Assembly: GCF_003473485.1 (NCBI RefSeq)
Contig: NC_053044.1
Coordinates: 52,864,091 to 52,928,090, forward strand
Reading direction: 5' to 3'
From: Medicago truncatula
Taxonomy: Eukaryota; Streptophyta; Magnoliopsida; Fabales; Fabaceae
Length of the DNA stretch: 64,000 nucleotides
The first letter of the stretch is position 1. The number at the start of each line of letters is the position of its first letter. The position numbers and the translations under genes are program-made. This document shows positions 11,522 through 23,625 of the stretch, in pieces. The notes beneath the pieces are model-generated. The model worked only from the letters and a program-made list of their open reading frames with translations, was not told where the DNA came from and searched no databases.

Positions 11522-11689
11522 AACAAACTAACCTTAAACCCAAATACAACACAATAAAATTGAATTTCTCTATTTTATAATCCTTCTAAGAGGTTCTCAT
11601 AAGGCCTGTGCTACAAGGTAAGGTGTGGGAAGTAGAAAACCAACACATATGAGTAGGGTGGGAATAATGGGGAACTTAATTGCAGCATA

Positions 11690-14600
11690 ACATAATGCCT
11701 ACATGGTAGTGATAATTGGCACTAAAATAAATGTTAGAGAAGAATGAGTATAAGGATGAAATCATTCATGGAATCAAAGCAGGAAAATATAGTTTCTTCA
11801 AAGATAGCCACATCAAGAAATGTCAGTTCAAATTTTATCAATACTTCAGATGTTCAACCAAGATATAAAGTTTGACAACAGCCTGTAGGAAGAAAGAAAC
11901 GTTTAGTTCATATTTTTTCGGGCATGAGATTAAGTTCATATTTTAAAGGAAAAACAGCAGGTTATTGACTGATAGAAGAACTTTCTACCCTTCCTCCTCT
12001 TGAACAGCCTTTTCTTAAGCTTCACTTAATCGCTCCCTATACAGTATGCCATAGGGAGTATTTTAATCACTAGCTTCTACTCAATCCTAAGTCATACATC
12101 TTCCTGCATTTCGCGGAGCACTAGAATTTTGAAAGGGAACTACCTCGGATAATTACCGATTCCTTATGACTTAACTGCCCAGTGACGACTCACATTTCTC
12201 GATTCCTTTTAGAAATCAAATATTTGTTTAATTTTGTCCATTCTTCTGTGCCAAAAAGAAAAGATAGCACATGACAAAGATGAGAAAAACTAATATGCAA
12301 CGTTTACCCTCAAAAAACATGGATCTAGGTAATTGAAATCATAAGGAAGAATAAAGAGGTTGACAAGTTTTAAGGATAATTTTTTTTCTTAACATATACA
12401 AGGAGACAAGGTTAGCAGTTCAATCCATCAAACCTAGCAGCTGCATGGTAGAACAAGTAAAACAGAGGATAGATGAACCATTATTTAAACTCAGCGGGCA
12501 AAAATCAATTGATGGAAATAGTTTGGGAGATCAACTACTCGTTTAATCTTTGTCCATGCTGTAAATCGAGTCATGGCAGTTAGAAAGGCTTCTGTGAGCT
12601 TGGTGTTTGTGTGTCTGTTGCTTTTATATTTCATGAAATAATTTGCTCGAGTGCATGAAGTTGTAACGTGATATTGCAAATCTGTAATGGCCGAAATTGT
12701 ACGAGCATAAAAAATGTTATCCCTAATGTCTTGAAAGTTGAATCTATCAACCATCTCCAACTTTAAGTTTAAAATGAAGGTTGAACAATTGAATTAAAAC
12801 ACTGAACAAGCTTCCCCAAATGGCTTGTTAAGACAGTTCAAAAGCTTGATTCTCATTCCATTATTTTTTGAATTTATTAGACCTATAAGACGTGAGTTTC
12901 TCGGTTCTCCACAGGCATACTAAGTATTCAAGGAGCAGTTGATACAAACCTGTCATTAGTAATCTGGATAATCGCTCCATTCATGAAACCACCATGGAAC
13001 GGAAGTCTCCGTAAGCGCCATCCAAGTTGCACCAGAACCACGAGCCTTGCTAGATTCATCTTTTGATTTGAAGTCTATTCATGATGATTCCCTTAGTTTA
13101 TGATTAGTAATTTAGTAGTCTTTAAAAATATAATTCCAACTAATTTACATAAATTCCTTTGATGAATTCTCTGTGTCTAGATCGGTTATTTCCCTGCACA
13201 CGACTAATGTTAAATATAAATTCTGTGTCTAGATCGGTTATTTCACACTGGTGACAATTTTAAAATTAAAACTACCCTTTGAGTTTGCACTTATTCTTTG
13301 GATAGTTGGTCCTCTATTTGAGGTTGAAAATAACTCAAGGATAACAACATACTTGATTTTTTAAAACTAATTTATTTTCCAGTGGTCCTGTGTTTGATTT
13401 GATTAAAAAAAAAAACTATCTGGCTTCTAAAATATGAACATCGTCTTCTTCGCTTGTTTTGCAATGGATACACTGCACCTATTGACATTCTCAAACTCTT
13501 GAACGTATCATAACAATCTTCAAATAATTTTTGTTTACGAATAAAAACACATTATTTTCATCAGATTTGTCTTCAATAAAACTAACTGTTCTGCCAGATT
13601 CATTCAGAAATGGGGTTAATGTCATTGACGATACAACCACAAATTTTAATAAAAAGAACAACCCCAAATATTTTCACTCAGGTGGCCCTCAAACAGTAGT
13701 ATTGGTTCAGTGTTGCATCAAACCAGTTTTCCACAAACAAAAATGCAATATACTTCCTTTTCTACAGCAAGCATCTATCATGAACACAATCAACTAATGC
13801 CAACCGTAATTCAGTGCTCTATCATCTTGCTCGGGAAATCATAATCCTTCTACCAAAATAAATCAGCTCTTCCACCAAAGGATATAAGATGTGAGGAACA
13901 CATCATAAATCTCACAATGTGTATAGGAGTTTTCAACTTCAGTTGGAAAAGAAAAAAAGGTAAGGATATCATAGGTCAACCATTTGGCGATGAAACCTGA
14001 TATAGCCAAAAAAGGAAAAAAATAAGTTTGAGGCATCAATGATGGAAGATAGTAGTATATTTAGAAAAATCTAAAATTAACATGCAACCATAATTTTAAT
14101 TACTTTGAAAAATATTAGTGCCAAATCTGTAACAACTTCAGCATGGTACAAGGATCAAATCAGAGCAGGAAAACATAGGTTCTTTGAATATAGCGGTGAG
14201 ATGTTGGAGGATGTTAGAACTTTCTCCTCTTGAAGAACCTTTTCCTAAGTTCTTAATCACTCCCCGTCCTAGTGGTACTTACTTACATACTTAATAAACC
14301 AAATCTTCCGGAAAAAAACATTTAGTCTATAAGTCCTTTTGTAATGGAGCAATCAAAACATTAGTACAATCAAAATAAAGACAAATACAGATTCCTTTGA
14401 GAAATAAAATATTTGTTTAATCTTTGTCCATGCTTCTGTGTTAAAGAGAAAAGACAACATATGACAAAGATGAAAACATAAGTTAGCATAGAACTACAAA
14501 AAACATCGATCTGGCTTATTGAAGTCATTTGAGAGTCCAAGTCATAAACAAGCAAAAAGAGGTTGATGAGTTTTAAGTATAATATTTTCTTAACATGTGT

Positions 14601-15316
14601 ACAAGCTAAGGTTCACAGTTCAATCCACCAAACCCAGCAGTTGCATGTTAGAAAATCAATTGATGAACAACTACTCGAATTCAAAGGGCAAAAAAATCAA
14701 TTGATGAAAAATGTTTGAGATATCAACTACTCGTTTAATGGAAGTAAGTTAAGTTTTTATGAGCTTGGTGTTTGTGGCTTTTATGTTTTATGAAATAATT
14801 TGCTCGAGTACATGAAGTTGTAACATGACATTGCCAATATGAATTGGCGAAATCTTAAGAGCGTAAGAAATGCTATCCCTAATGTCTTGAAAGTTGAAAC
14901 TATGAACCATCTCATACATTTAGTTTAAACTAGAGGTTGAACTATTGAATTGAAAAGCTGAACAAGTTTCCCCAAATGATTCATTAAGACAGTTCAAAAG
15001 CTCCCTTCTCATTCTCATAGCAGTATTTTTCAAAACTTATCAGACATTTTAGAAGTCAGTTCTCAGTTCTCACACATTTTACTCTCCTATCATGTGGTCA
15101 TTCATGGAATCAGAATTTAGCATACAACTAACAAAAAAAAAATGGATAACATAGATTTTGTTGAAGTAATGAACAAGTAAAAAAAAAAGGTCTAAAGTTA
15201 AAGGATAATTTTTCTTAAACTTGTGAACTGATACAAAATTCAAGAGCATCAAGGTTCACTATTCAAACCATCAAACCTAACAGTTGCAAAGTAGAAGTGA
15301 ATAGAAGAACTGCTAC
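11690..15316 (-). repeat. F-box 3'-flank tract with a second, headless copy
   Basis: From 15316 leftwards runs the 3' flank of the intact gene at 15317. Its landmarks are GCTTTTGAACTG near 14995, the AGATGGTTCATAG module near 14915, CCTTGTACCATG near 14150, GATATCCTTACC near 13970 and GAGAATGTCAATAGG near 13490. At about 13070 the series starts again (open-frame block 12960-13060, AGCTTTTGAACTG near 12840, module 12491-12760) without any F-box or FBD exon before it. This second series is what remains of a deleted F-box copy. A 60-bp piece at 11687-11745 is repeated almost exactly at about 20680-20735. Confidence 0.62.
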
Positions 15317-16674
15317 TTACATAGAACCTCGCTTGCAATCGATCACAACTTCACATATAGGGGAGGCCCTTGGGCATAATAATAACTCTCTATATGTTTT
15401 GAGTTCTTTACCACAATTGATTTTCATGGTTTGCAAAACTCTTGCATTCTTTAGAATATGTTTTGCCAATAGAAGCTCACTTTCTTGGCCCAAGAATTTC
15501 AAAATTGAGCAAGTTTGAAGTTTTAATGAAAGACAATGAGGAACAGATATTGGGTCCTCCCAATTTTCTTCGACTCCTTCTATTATCTCATTGTGGGTTC
15601 CCTATTAATATAGAAAAATTAAATAAATCAAAAAGGCATTCTAGGAAATGATAAATCAGATATGATCCCTATACCAAACAAACCTGACTGAGTTCAATAT
15701 TTTGAAGGTTAGGGCAATGATTGAGCACTTGTGCCAACAAATGCCAGTTAGAGTTTATAGAGTAAAGTGCAAGGGTTGTCAAATTGTGAAAGGTAGGAAT
15801 CTCATCACAACCTCGATACACCTAAACAAATAAACAACATGGAAAGGTATACCATGAAAAATAAGGTCAAAATTCCCAAAACAAAATTGCAAATCAAGTA
15901 GCATCATGTTCATAATAAAATTCAAACCTTATTTATTTCTATGAACAAAAGTTTCACATTATGAAGTGCTTTCAGTGGAAAGTGGCAATAAGTGCCCCAC
16001 ATTTTTGCTTTCGTCAATTTGTTTAAGCTTAAGCTTTGTAGCTCTTGATAGGTAAGAGAGTCTTCAGAGTGGAACTCTAGAAAAGTTGCACGTAAATTCT
16101 CAAGATTCGGACATCCTGCTAGAAGTAATATTAAATCTTGATAATTTAAGAAGTTAGTTTCTTCAAAATGAAGGATCTTGAGGGAGGGGAGTGTAATGGA
16201 AGAAAAATCCTTCACAATGAACTTATAGAAATCTAGATGAACAAGGGTCTTGCAAGTGAGGATGCTAATAGGGAATTTGAAAGGATGATCATCGTGCATG
16301 TTAGTGGAAATTTCAAGGTGCTCAACTCCACGTTGCACCACATGATTAATCCATTTGATGAAATTTCGAAAGCCAATATGGGAAAGATCATCATTATGAT
16401 ACCAAATGTCCATAATGCAACTCTTGTACTTGACGGAATCACGTGCTAGCAAAACAGAGTAGACGAACTCATTAAAGCAAAAAAGGGCTTCTCGGTGTTT
16501 CAAGTCCACATCCAATCTGAGAGTGGGGACAGAGAGCCAGAGATGCGTCCATCTCTTCGAAAGGACACTAGTGGCAACCGCCTGTTCGGTTGGGAGAAAA
16601 GAGATAATATGACAGATGACACGGTCTGGTAAATCGCTGATCACATCACGACGATCATCCCCGGTTGATGACAT
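15317..16674 (-). CDS. F-box/LRR/FBD protein, 389 aa (intact)
   Basis: Exons are 16674-15928, 15821-15684 and 15601-15317 (747+138+285 bp), all joined in phase 0 at GT-AG sites, giving 389 residues. The F-box is at residues 9-54 (DVISDLPDRVICHIISFLPT, KRWTHLW), leucine-rich strands follow (PSLKILHFEETNFLN, LAGCPNLENLR), and the FBD-type end has [14 protein letters not shown] and CPRASPICEV. F-box proteins bind SKP1 in SCF E3 ligases, and the LRR/FBD part presumably binds the substrate; the target is unknown. The open frame runs past exon 1 to a TGA inside the intron (15922), so the splice is needed. A 5'UTR intron (16995-16704) ends in TAG before AAAATTC, as in the sister copies. No disabling change is seen. 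Confidence 0.88.
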
Positions 16675-17099
16675 TTCTTCTAGCGTAAGAGAACTTGAAT
16701 TTTCTACATAACATACAACATACTAACATTAACATTAGACCACAAAGGAAACTGATTATTGTTGAAGTGATAATTCCAAACCAACGAAAGAGACAAGTAC
16801 ACAAAGCAAAATACATCATCCAATATTTAGATCAATTAACGATGCCGTATAAATATATGAAGCTTTGTCGTCTTTGTTTGAAATTGATACAAATACTGAC
16901 CACATGACAGGTACTAATATAATTGAATCATATTCATTGAATAAACGAAAATATGTTATGAATTTGTAAAGAGATGGAAAAGGAGACATACATACCTTGA
17001 TTTGATTCGTACGAATACCAGCAGCAAGAGGGGGTCGTATTCCTATTTATATATATGTTGTAGCTTCCCTACTTCTACACCGGTGTGAACACTAACTTT
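16675..17099 (-). promoter_or_regulatory. 5' UTR and core promoter of the F-box gene at 15317
   Basis: On the minus strand, a TATATATAAATAGG sequence at about 17040-17056 is followed by a leader and a splice donor CAAG|GTATG at 16995. The acceptor is at 16705-16704, 30 bases before the ATG. Upstream of about 17100 the sequence is repetitive, so the promoter is compact or partly repeat-derived. Confidence 0.5.
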
Positions 17100-18395
17100 T
17101 GAAAATTATTAAATGTGTTTTTTTTATGAAATTTTATTAAAACTAATAATATAAATGGTTGTTGCTCTCTAGTTATAACAAACCAAATTAAACATGATTA
17201 TCTATTTCAATAACATCAACAACAATCTTTATTGTAGAAAAAGTTGTTTAAGGTATTAAAAAATTAAGTATAAATATACTCATTTAATTTGTTATACTTT
17301 TTAAATGATAAAGAAAAAAACCGACATATATCAATTCATATCGTGTTTGTTACATTTTTTAATATTTAAATTTATTCTTTTCAATTTGTTACATGTGTTG
17401 TTTATATTGAAAATTGAGGGCGTTTTTGAAAAGAAAAATCCAACTCAAAAGTGCTGAAAGAGATAGTTTTCTTTATATATAGGTATAGATAGTATAGATA
17501 TATATAAATAAATTTTCGTATAACAATGTTATAATGTTATATTGTTGCTGTTATTAAAAAAGATAAGAATTTTTCTTATATTTGTTATATTATTGTTGTC
17601 ATTAATAATGATAAATATTTGTTGAGTTTGTTACATTTGAAGGTCACAAATATCTATACTTTTTGTTTGACTAAAGATATCTATACTTATAATTTTAATT
17701 TATATAATTTTTTTAAATAAAACTAGCGAAAAGAGAGGCATTCACGTGTCTGTCGTTTCACTCTTTTTATTGCGCTAATATTTGAAAATTATGAACGGTA
17801 TTTTTTTTTATAATAATTTTGATTTTGATTAAAAGTACAAATATAAATGCGTTTTGCTTTCAAATTATAACAAATCAAACCAACCACGATTGTTTATTTC
17901 ATCTAGCGAAAAGACGGGCATTCACGTGCTCGTCTTTCCGCTTTTTTTTTATTGCGCTTACGTTTGAAAATTATGAATTGTGTTTTTTTTATGAATGTTT
18001 TTTTCCGAGCATAAATGTTTTTTTCAGAGCATAAAAATATAATTAAACCATGATTATCTATTTCAATTAAACCAATAATAGAATAAAAAAATATAATCTA
18101 AATTCTTAATTTTTTAATGACACCAACAACAATCTTTATTATAGACAAGGTTTTTGTTTTAGGGTATAATTGAAATAATAAAAAATGTAAGTATAAATAC
18201 ACTAATCTAGTTTGTTACATTTTTTAAATGATAAAGGAAAAATGTGGACATTTATGTTTGTTACACCCTTTCAAAAAAAAATGTTTGTTACACTTTTATT
18301 TTAATATTTCAATTTATTTTTATCTATTTATTAGATGTGTTGTTTATATTGAAAATTGAGAGCATTTTTGGAAAGAGAAAAAGTCAGCCCAAAAG

Positions 18396-18531
18396 GTCCC
18401 CATGAGCTTAACTCATTTGGTAAGGGATAATGCATTTGTATGCAGGGACCAGGGTTCGAACCCCGGACACCCCACTTATTCACCTTTAAGGTGAATTTCT
18501 CTAGCCGCTAAGCTATTTGACCAAAAAAAAA
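18396..18531 (+). mobile_element. tRNA-derived SINE with 16-bp TSD
   Basis: It begins GTCCCCATGAGCTTAACTCA (box A-like), carries a perfect box B (GGTTCGAACCCC) and ends in an A-tail. It is flanked by perfect direct repeats AAAGTCAGCCCAAAAG at 18380-18395 and 18532-18547. It belongs to the same family as the copies at 28567, 32342 and 36112. Confidence 0.88.
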
Positions 18532-19008
18532 AAAGTCAGCCCAAAAGAGCTGAAAGGGGTTGTTTTCTTTATATATAGTATAAATATAAATGACATCAAC
18601 ACTATAACAAAAAAATATAATCTAAATTCTATTTTTTTTAATGACACCAACAATCTTTATTATAGAAAAAGTTGTTTAAGGGTATAATTGAGATAATGAA
18701 AAAGTAAGTATAAATATACTCATCCAGTTTGTTACACTTTTTAAAGGATAAATGAAAATAATTGGACTAACACACACACTCGTATCGTGTTTGTTACACT
18801 TTTATTTTAATTTTGAATTAACTTTATCTATTTGTTATATGTACTATTTCTATTGAAAGTTAAGGGTAATTTTAGAAAAAGAAAAAGTCGGCCTAAAATA
18901 GCCGAAACATCTTTATTATCATCAACTTTCAATACAAATATCATATATAACAAATACATAAGAGTAAATTCATAAATTTAACATAAAAATGTAACAAACA
19001 CGATATGA

Positions 19009-19009
<1 letters not shown>

Positions 19010-19089
<80 letters not shown>
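19010..19089. repeat. (TA)n microsatellite, about 40 units
   Basis: An uninterrupted run of alternating T and A of about 80 bases. It lies between the last direct and the inverted repeat arms of the surrounding cluster, replacing part of the inverted copy after ATATCGTGTTTGTTAC read on the minus strand. Confidence 0.95.
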
Positions 19090-19091
<2 letters not shown>

Positions 19092-19458
19092 CAGTTTTTT
19101 CTCTATCCTTTAAAAAGTATAACAAACTAGATGAATATATTTATACTTACTTTCCCATTATCCAAATTATGATCTTAAGTAACTTTTCCTGTTGGTATCA
19201 TTAAAATAAAATAAGAATTTAGATTTTATTTTTTTTGGTATATCGTTGGTGTCATTAAAGTAGATAATCATAGTTAGTTTGATTTTTTATAATTTGAAAG
19301 CAAAAAACATTTATATTTATATTTTTAATCAAAATCAAAATTTCATAAAAAAATATCGTTCATAATTTCCAAACGTTAGTACAATGAAAAGAGCGGAAAA
19401 ACAGACACGTAAGTGCCCGTGTTTTCGTTAATATTACATAAAATTTATGGCGTACAAT

Positions 19459-19659
19459 CAGGGGCGGATCTAGAGAGTTGATATTGGTGTGACAAAATTT
19501 GTAAAGAAACTATATATATTAACAAAGTAAAGCTTTGACAACTTATAAACTACATCAAAGTGGTTTGGGTGAGAGCATTATATCATGGTGTTACAGATTC
19601 GATTCCCTGCAACTGGTGTGGCAACTGCCACACCATGTTTCAAAGTGGATCCGCCCCTG
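19459..19659. mobile_element. hAT-type MITE with 8-bp TSD
   Basis: A 201-bp element with perfect 12-bp inverted ends (CAGGGGCGGATC ... GATCCGCCCCTG), flanked by perfect 8-bp direct repeats CGTACAAT (19451-19458 and 19660-19667). An 8-bp duplication with CAGGGGCGG ends is diagnostic of hAT elements. It carries inner TGGTGTG..CACACCA words and no gene. Confidence 0.93.
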
Positions 19660-19667
19660 CGTACAAT

Positions 19668-21613
19668 TTGAGTTTTGTGGAATATGGTTAAAAGCAACTA
19701 GGGTGTTTTTGAAATTTTGTGAAAATGTAGAATGGAAGGACCAATTATGTGGGCATGATAAAATCTTTCAAATATCAAAACTATGTTGACAAAATGTGCT
19801 CACTGTATTTTGTGCGTACTAATCCCCACTACAAAGTGGACAATACCATATGATGTGTAGAGGTGTTAAAAGAATCAAATCTGTTTAATCCATTATTTTA
19901 GGTGGGTCAAGTTGAAATTTTAAGCTCGACCGTTAAAGTTGGCATGTCACCTTTTGATCGGTTAGTCGTAAGGCGGTTTAAAATGGGGCGGACTGAGTCG
20001 TTTTCAATCCCTAATGAACAAGATATCATAAAGTAATATAAATGTTCTTACAAGGGAGTGAGAAACCATAATTTTTTATTGTCTCATGATAAACCAAACA
20101 TATAATCAGGACAACTTAAAATCAAATTACAATGGAAAATGATACTACCTACTTCTGAGTGATTAATAAAAGAATGGACTTTTATATATACTTAGAACAT
20201 GAATACCACAAAGTGATGAGTTTCTTTCACAAACCAGTTTCATTAATGTGAAAATTCAATCAAAACGAAATAAATTGGTTTAAAGTTCAAATCAAATTGA
20301 GCAGCACAAGATTAAGAACAAGTTAATTATACCGGCAAGTTTAATTAAGAATGCTACTCTCACTCCTTCCTCTTTGAAGCACCCAATTCCTCTTCAGCCT
20401 TTTGCCTCTGGCCTCGCACAAAATAATAATATCAAAGATAAATCCAACATCTTAAATGTTACTATTTTGTCGTTATATATTAATAGAAAAATATGATAAA
20501 AGTATGTAATTTGAATAGTGCATATTGTCAAACTAGATATCTTATTTTGGGACGAAGGTAGTAGGATGTTTCATATTCTTATGATACTTAATTTATGCGG
20601 ATAAGTGAAATATTATTTACTCTGATGTTTCACTTTCTTATGATACTTGGCCTTTCTTCTTTTACTAAATTTTGGCATAACATAATGCCTACATGGTAGT
20701 GATAATTGGCACTAAAATAAATGTTAGAGAAGGGTGAGTTGGAATTATGTAGGAGTAGGAAGTTCTGTGAAAACTTTAGCACACTAGGGCAGGGGAGGTT
20801 GACAAACTCTCAATGGTCTTCAAATGTTACTATATTTTCTGTTTCAATAGTGAAGTCAGAATTTTATAAGTTAGCAGGAAAACTAATTGAAGTCATAAGC
20901 AAGCAAAAAGAAGTTGACAAGTTTTAAGGATAAATTTTTTCTTAACACGTACCAGGAGCTGCAATTGATGAAAATTGTTTGGGAGATCAACTACTCGTTT
21001 ATTTTTTGTACATGCTTTAAATGAGTCATGGCAGTTAGATAGGATTCTGCAGCTTCGTGTTTGTGGCTTTTAAGCGTCATCCAATTCCAATCTGCAATGG
21101 AGCCATCGGCCGACCTAGATTCACCAGCCTTCTTACTAGATTCACCTTTTGAGTTTAAGTTAGGTCTATCAATGATTATTCCCTTAGTTTATGTTAGGTA
21201 GTTAATAAAATATAAATGCAATTAATTTTCACCAATTCATTTGAGAAAGTAACTACTCGATTCATCTATGGCCATGCTTTTGTGTCAAATAGGCCATGCT
21301 TCAAGGTAAAAAATCATAATTTAGCACATGAAAAACACTAATGTACAACTTTCACTATCCTACCATGTGGTCATGCATTCTATCCGAATTTAGCATACAA
21401 CTAACAAAAAAATGGATAACATAGATTTAGTTGATGAGATGTTATGAACAAGTTAAAAAAACAGCTCTACAAATTTAAGGATAATTTTTCCTGGACTTGT
21501 GCACCGATACAAAGTTCAAGAACATCAAGGTTCACAACTCAAACTGTCGAACCTAACAGTTGCAAAGTAGAAGTTAATAGAAGAACTGCTATACTTACAT
21601 AGGCTGTTTGCAT
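19668..21613 (-). repeat. F-box flank fragments (promoter-side and 3'-side pieces)
   Basis: No gene is seen. About 20290-20400 (AAGAACAAGTTAATTATACC, CTTCCTCTTTGAAG) resembles sequence upstream of the F-box copies at 24300-24360, 30430-30480 and 35950-36010. About 20680-20735 repeats 11687-11745. About 20880-21080 and 21080-21150 resemble the 3'-flank blocks at 12340-12560 and 12960-13060. About 21440-21560 is the immediate 3' flank of the broken copy, shared with the other genes (TAAGGATAATTTTTC; AACCTAACAGTTGCAAAGTAG). Confidence 0.55.
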
Positions 21614-21876
21614 TTAATAAGTAATAACTTCACATATAGGAGAAGCCCTATGGCATAAGAGTAACTCTCTTAATATTTCGAAGTCTTTACCACAATGGAT
21701 TTTCATGGTTTACAAAACTCTTGAATTCTTTAGAATATATCTTGCCAATAGAAGCTCACTTTCTTGGCTGGAGAAATTAAGAATTTCGCATGTTTTAAGT
21801 TGATATGAAAAGCGATGCGGGACAAACATTGGCTCCACCCAATTTTCCAGGACACCTTCCATCATCCTATTGCCGG

Positions 21877-22640
21877 GCACTAAAAGAAATATTAGATTTT
21901 TCTACAAAATTTTACGACGAAGTTTCCTAGAAAGTAGTTTCCTACGAATTAGCGACGAAGTTTTCGTCGGAAAGCACTTGTCAGTAAAAAAGGACCATTA
22001 TGCACAGAAAAGTGGGGCGTGGCAGCTTGTGATTGGCTGCCTTTACCGAGGAATACTTTCCTAGGAAAGCGGCGGCCCCACATGCAGAAAAAGAGCGCGT
22101 GAAAGCATGGGATTGGCCTACTTTACCGACGAATATTTTCCTAGGAAAGCTACGGCCCCACATGCAGAAAGCCGTTGAATAAAGGGTGTGTGGCTGGTTG
22201 TGATTGGTGGACATTACCTACGAAAATTTCGTCGGAAAACACGGGACCCACATGCTAACTAGCCGTTTGTTACGTTGCATCATCTCTGAGTATAAATATA
22301 CAACTCTTTTCTCACATTTTCTTCACTCTATTTTCTTCCTTGCTGTCTTCACTCTATTCTCACTCAAAATTTTTTAATATCACTCAAATTTTATTCTCCA
22401 TCATTTTATTATCATTGTTGAAGTTTCTAACAAAGGTAATTATTGATATTTTCTTATAATTGATTTCAATTTTACATGTGTTTGAATTTATAAATATTTA
22501 ATTTAGTTATATATTAAAATAAGTTACATATTTTTTTTTTTTATAGTTATGTTGGTTCTGATCCATTTTGAGGTTGGTGTTGTTGTTCGTTGATGACAGT
22601 CCGTCATATCACATTTTTGGAATCTTTTTAATTAAGTTTT
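21877..22640 (+). mobile_element. CACTA (En/Spm-like) transposon, left end and leader
   Basis: It begins CACTAAAAGAAATATTAG at the boundary with the FBD exon. Subterminal words follow in both orientations: ACGACGAAGTTTCC, GCGACGAAG, TTTTCGTCGG and CCTACGAAAATTTCGTCGG, plus three CCCCACATGC-type motifs about 80 bp apart. A TATA box (GTATAAATATAC near 22288), a pyrimidine-rich leader and an intron-like stretch (GGTAAT near 22436, polypyrimidine-TATAG near 22549) follow, the usual start of a transposase gene. No transposase frame and no right end (TAGTG) are seen, so only a 5' part remains. Confidence 0.75.
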
Positions 22641-23625
22641 TAGTCTATTTTATTAGTCTAGTATTTCATTTAGAGTCATTTTAAATAAATTGTTGTTTTA
22701 TTTATTAATTGAGTCAATTAGTATATTTTATTATTATTATTATTATAGTTAGTAGTCATAGGAGCAAAGAAATAAAACTTAATTGTGCTTCTATATATTT
22801 TATTTATGTGCCACTTGCCTTTAAATCATGGGTTGGTGTGAATAAGCAAATAAGGAGGTGCAACCACAAATAAGGGGCAATGGATTATTATGTGACAATT
22901 GGACTTTGGCCAAGAAACTATCTAGCTGACCCAAAAATGAAATGGAGAGGATTAAGGAGCTAGGAAAAAAAGGAAGCTGCGCAACACATGGGGAGGGAAT
23001 GATGTTTTGGAACAACAAGCAGTAACATCATCTTTTGGAGATTTTTGGTTTATGAGAGAAAGATACTATTTCTAGAGAGAAACACAAAGCAAGGTGTTAG
23101 GAGTAGATTCTACCCAAGATTTGTTGAGATATTATGAGTTTAGGTATGTAATCTTTATCTTTCTTTCATCCTTTGCCAAGCTTGCATAGACATATGTAGC
23201 TACATTTATCTTGTGCGTTTTGAGGTATTCAAACAAGCTATTATGTAAACTCTTCATCTTTTAATATATAGTTCTAACTTATTTATTTAATATTGTTGTT
23301 ATTCTTGTGTTTAATGTTTTATTGAGATTTAAAATGATATTGACAAATACTTTTGGGTCTAAGAAATAGAATAACAATCTATCTTAAGTTTACATTCTAG
23401 ACATAGATGTTAATATTTGATAATCACTTTTAATCTAGAACTTAATGCTTTTGGGTCATTTAATCGGTTGGGAAATCGTCGATTAAACGATCCAATCGAC
23501 TTTGTGATTATTTAAATGTTTGAGAAATCGACATTTAAACAATCCCTTAAAAATAACGATATCATTTGGACACGAATGATATTGTCGAGTGATTGTGATA
23601 ATATCGTTTAAAAAGCTAGAACTAT
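22641..23625. other. Non-coding inserted sequence of unknown origin
   Basis: It fills the gap between the CACTA fragment and the broken F-box head. It has no long frame. The right part contains paired words (GGTTGGGAAATCGTCGATTA, TTGAGAAATCGACATTTAAA; ATAACGATATCATTTGG and AATGATATTGTCG inverted). It looks like retroelement or transposon filler, but I could not assign it. It joins F-box homology exactly at CCTAT (23626-23630, minus strand). Confidence 0.45.

Larger units (their letters stand above)
17100..19440. repeat. Cluster of direct and inverted non-coding repeat copies
   Basis: A unit with AAGTATAAATA(T/C)ACT..GTTTGTTACA..TTTTTAAA(T/G)GATAAA..ATATCGTGTTTGTTAC..TATTGAAA(A/G)TT recurs at about 17265-17480, 18185-18380 and 18700-18900 in direct orientation and at about 18920-19170 inverted. 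A second unit (CTAGCGAAAAGA..GGCATTCACGTG..TATTGCGCT) occurs at about 17725 and 17905, and inverted at about 19240-19440. No transposase is seen; the transposon class is undetermined. A SINE and a long TA repeat interrupt it. Confidence 0.6.

Noticed and set aside
12491..12760. 89-residue minus-strand frame in the F-box 3' flank
   Set aside because: The same module at 14700-14920 and 2471-2640 is open only in other frames, so the protein sequence is not conserved; it is repeat sequence, not a gene.
22821..23018. 65-aa minus-strand frame in the insertion
   Set aside because: Low-complexity Ser/Phe/Leu composition, with no similarity that I recognise to transposase or host proteins.
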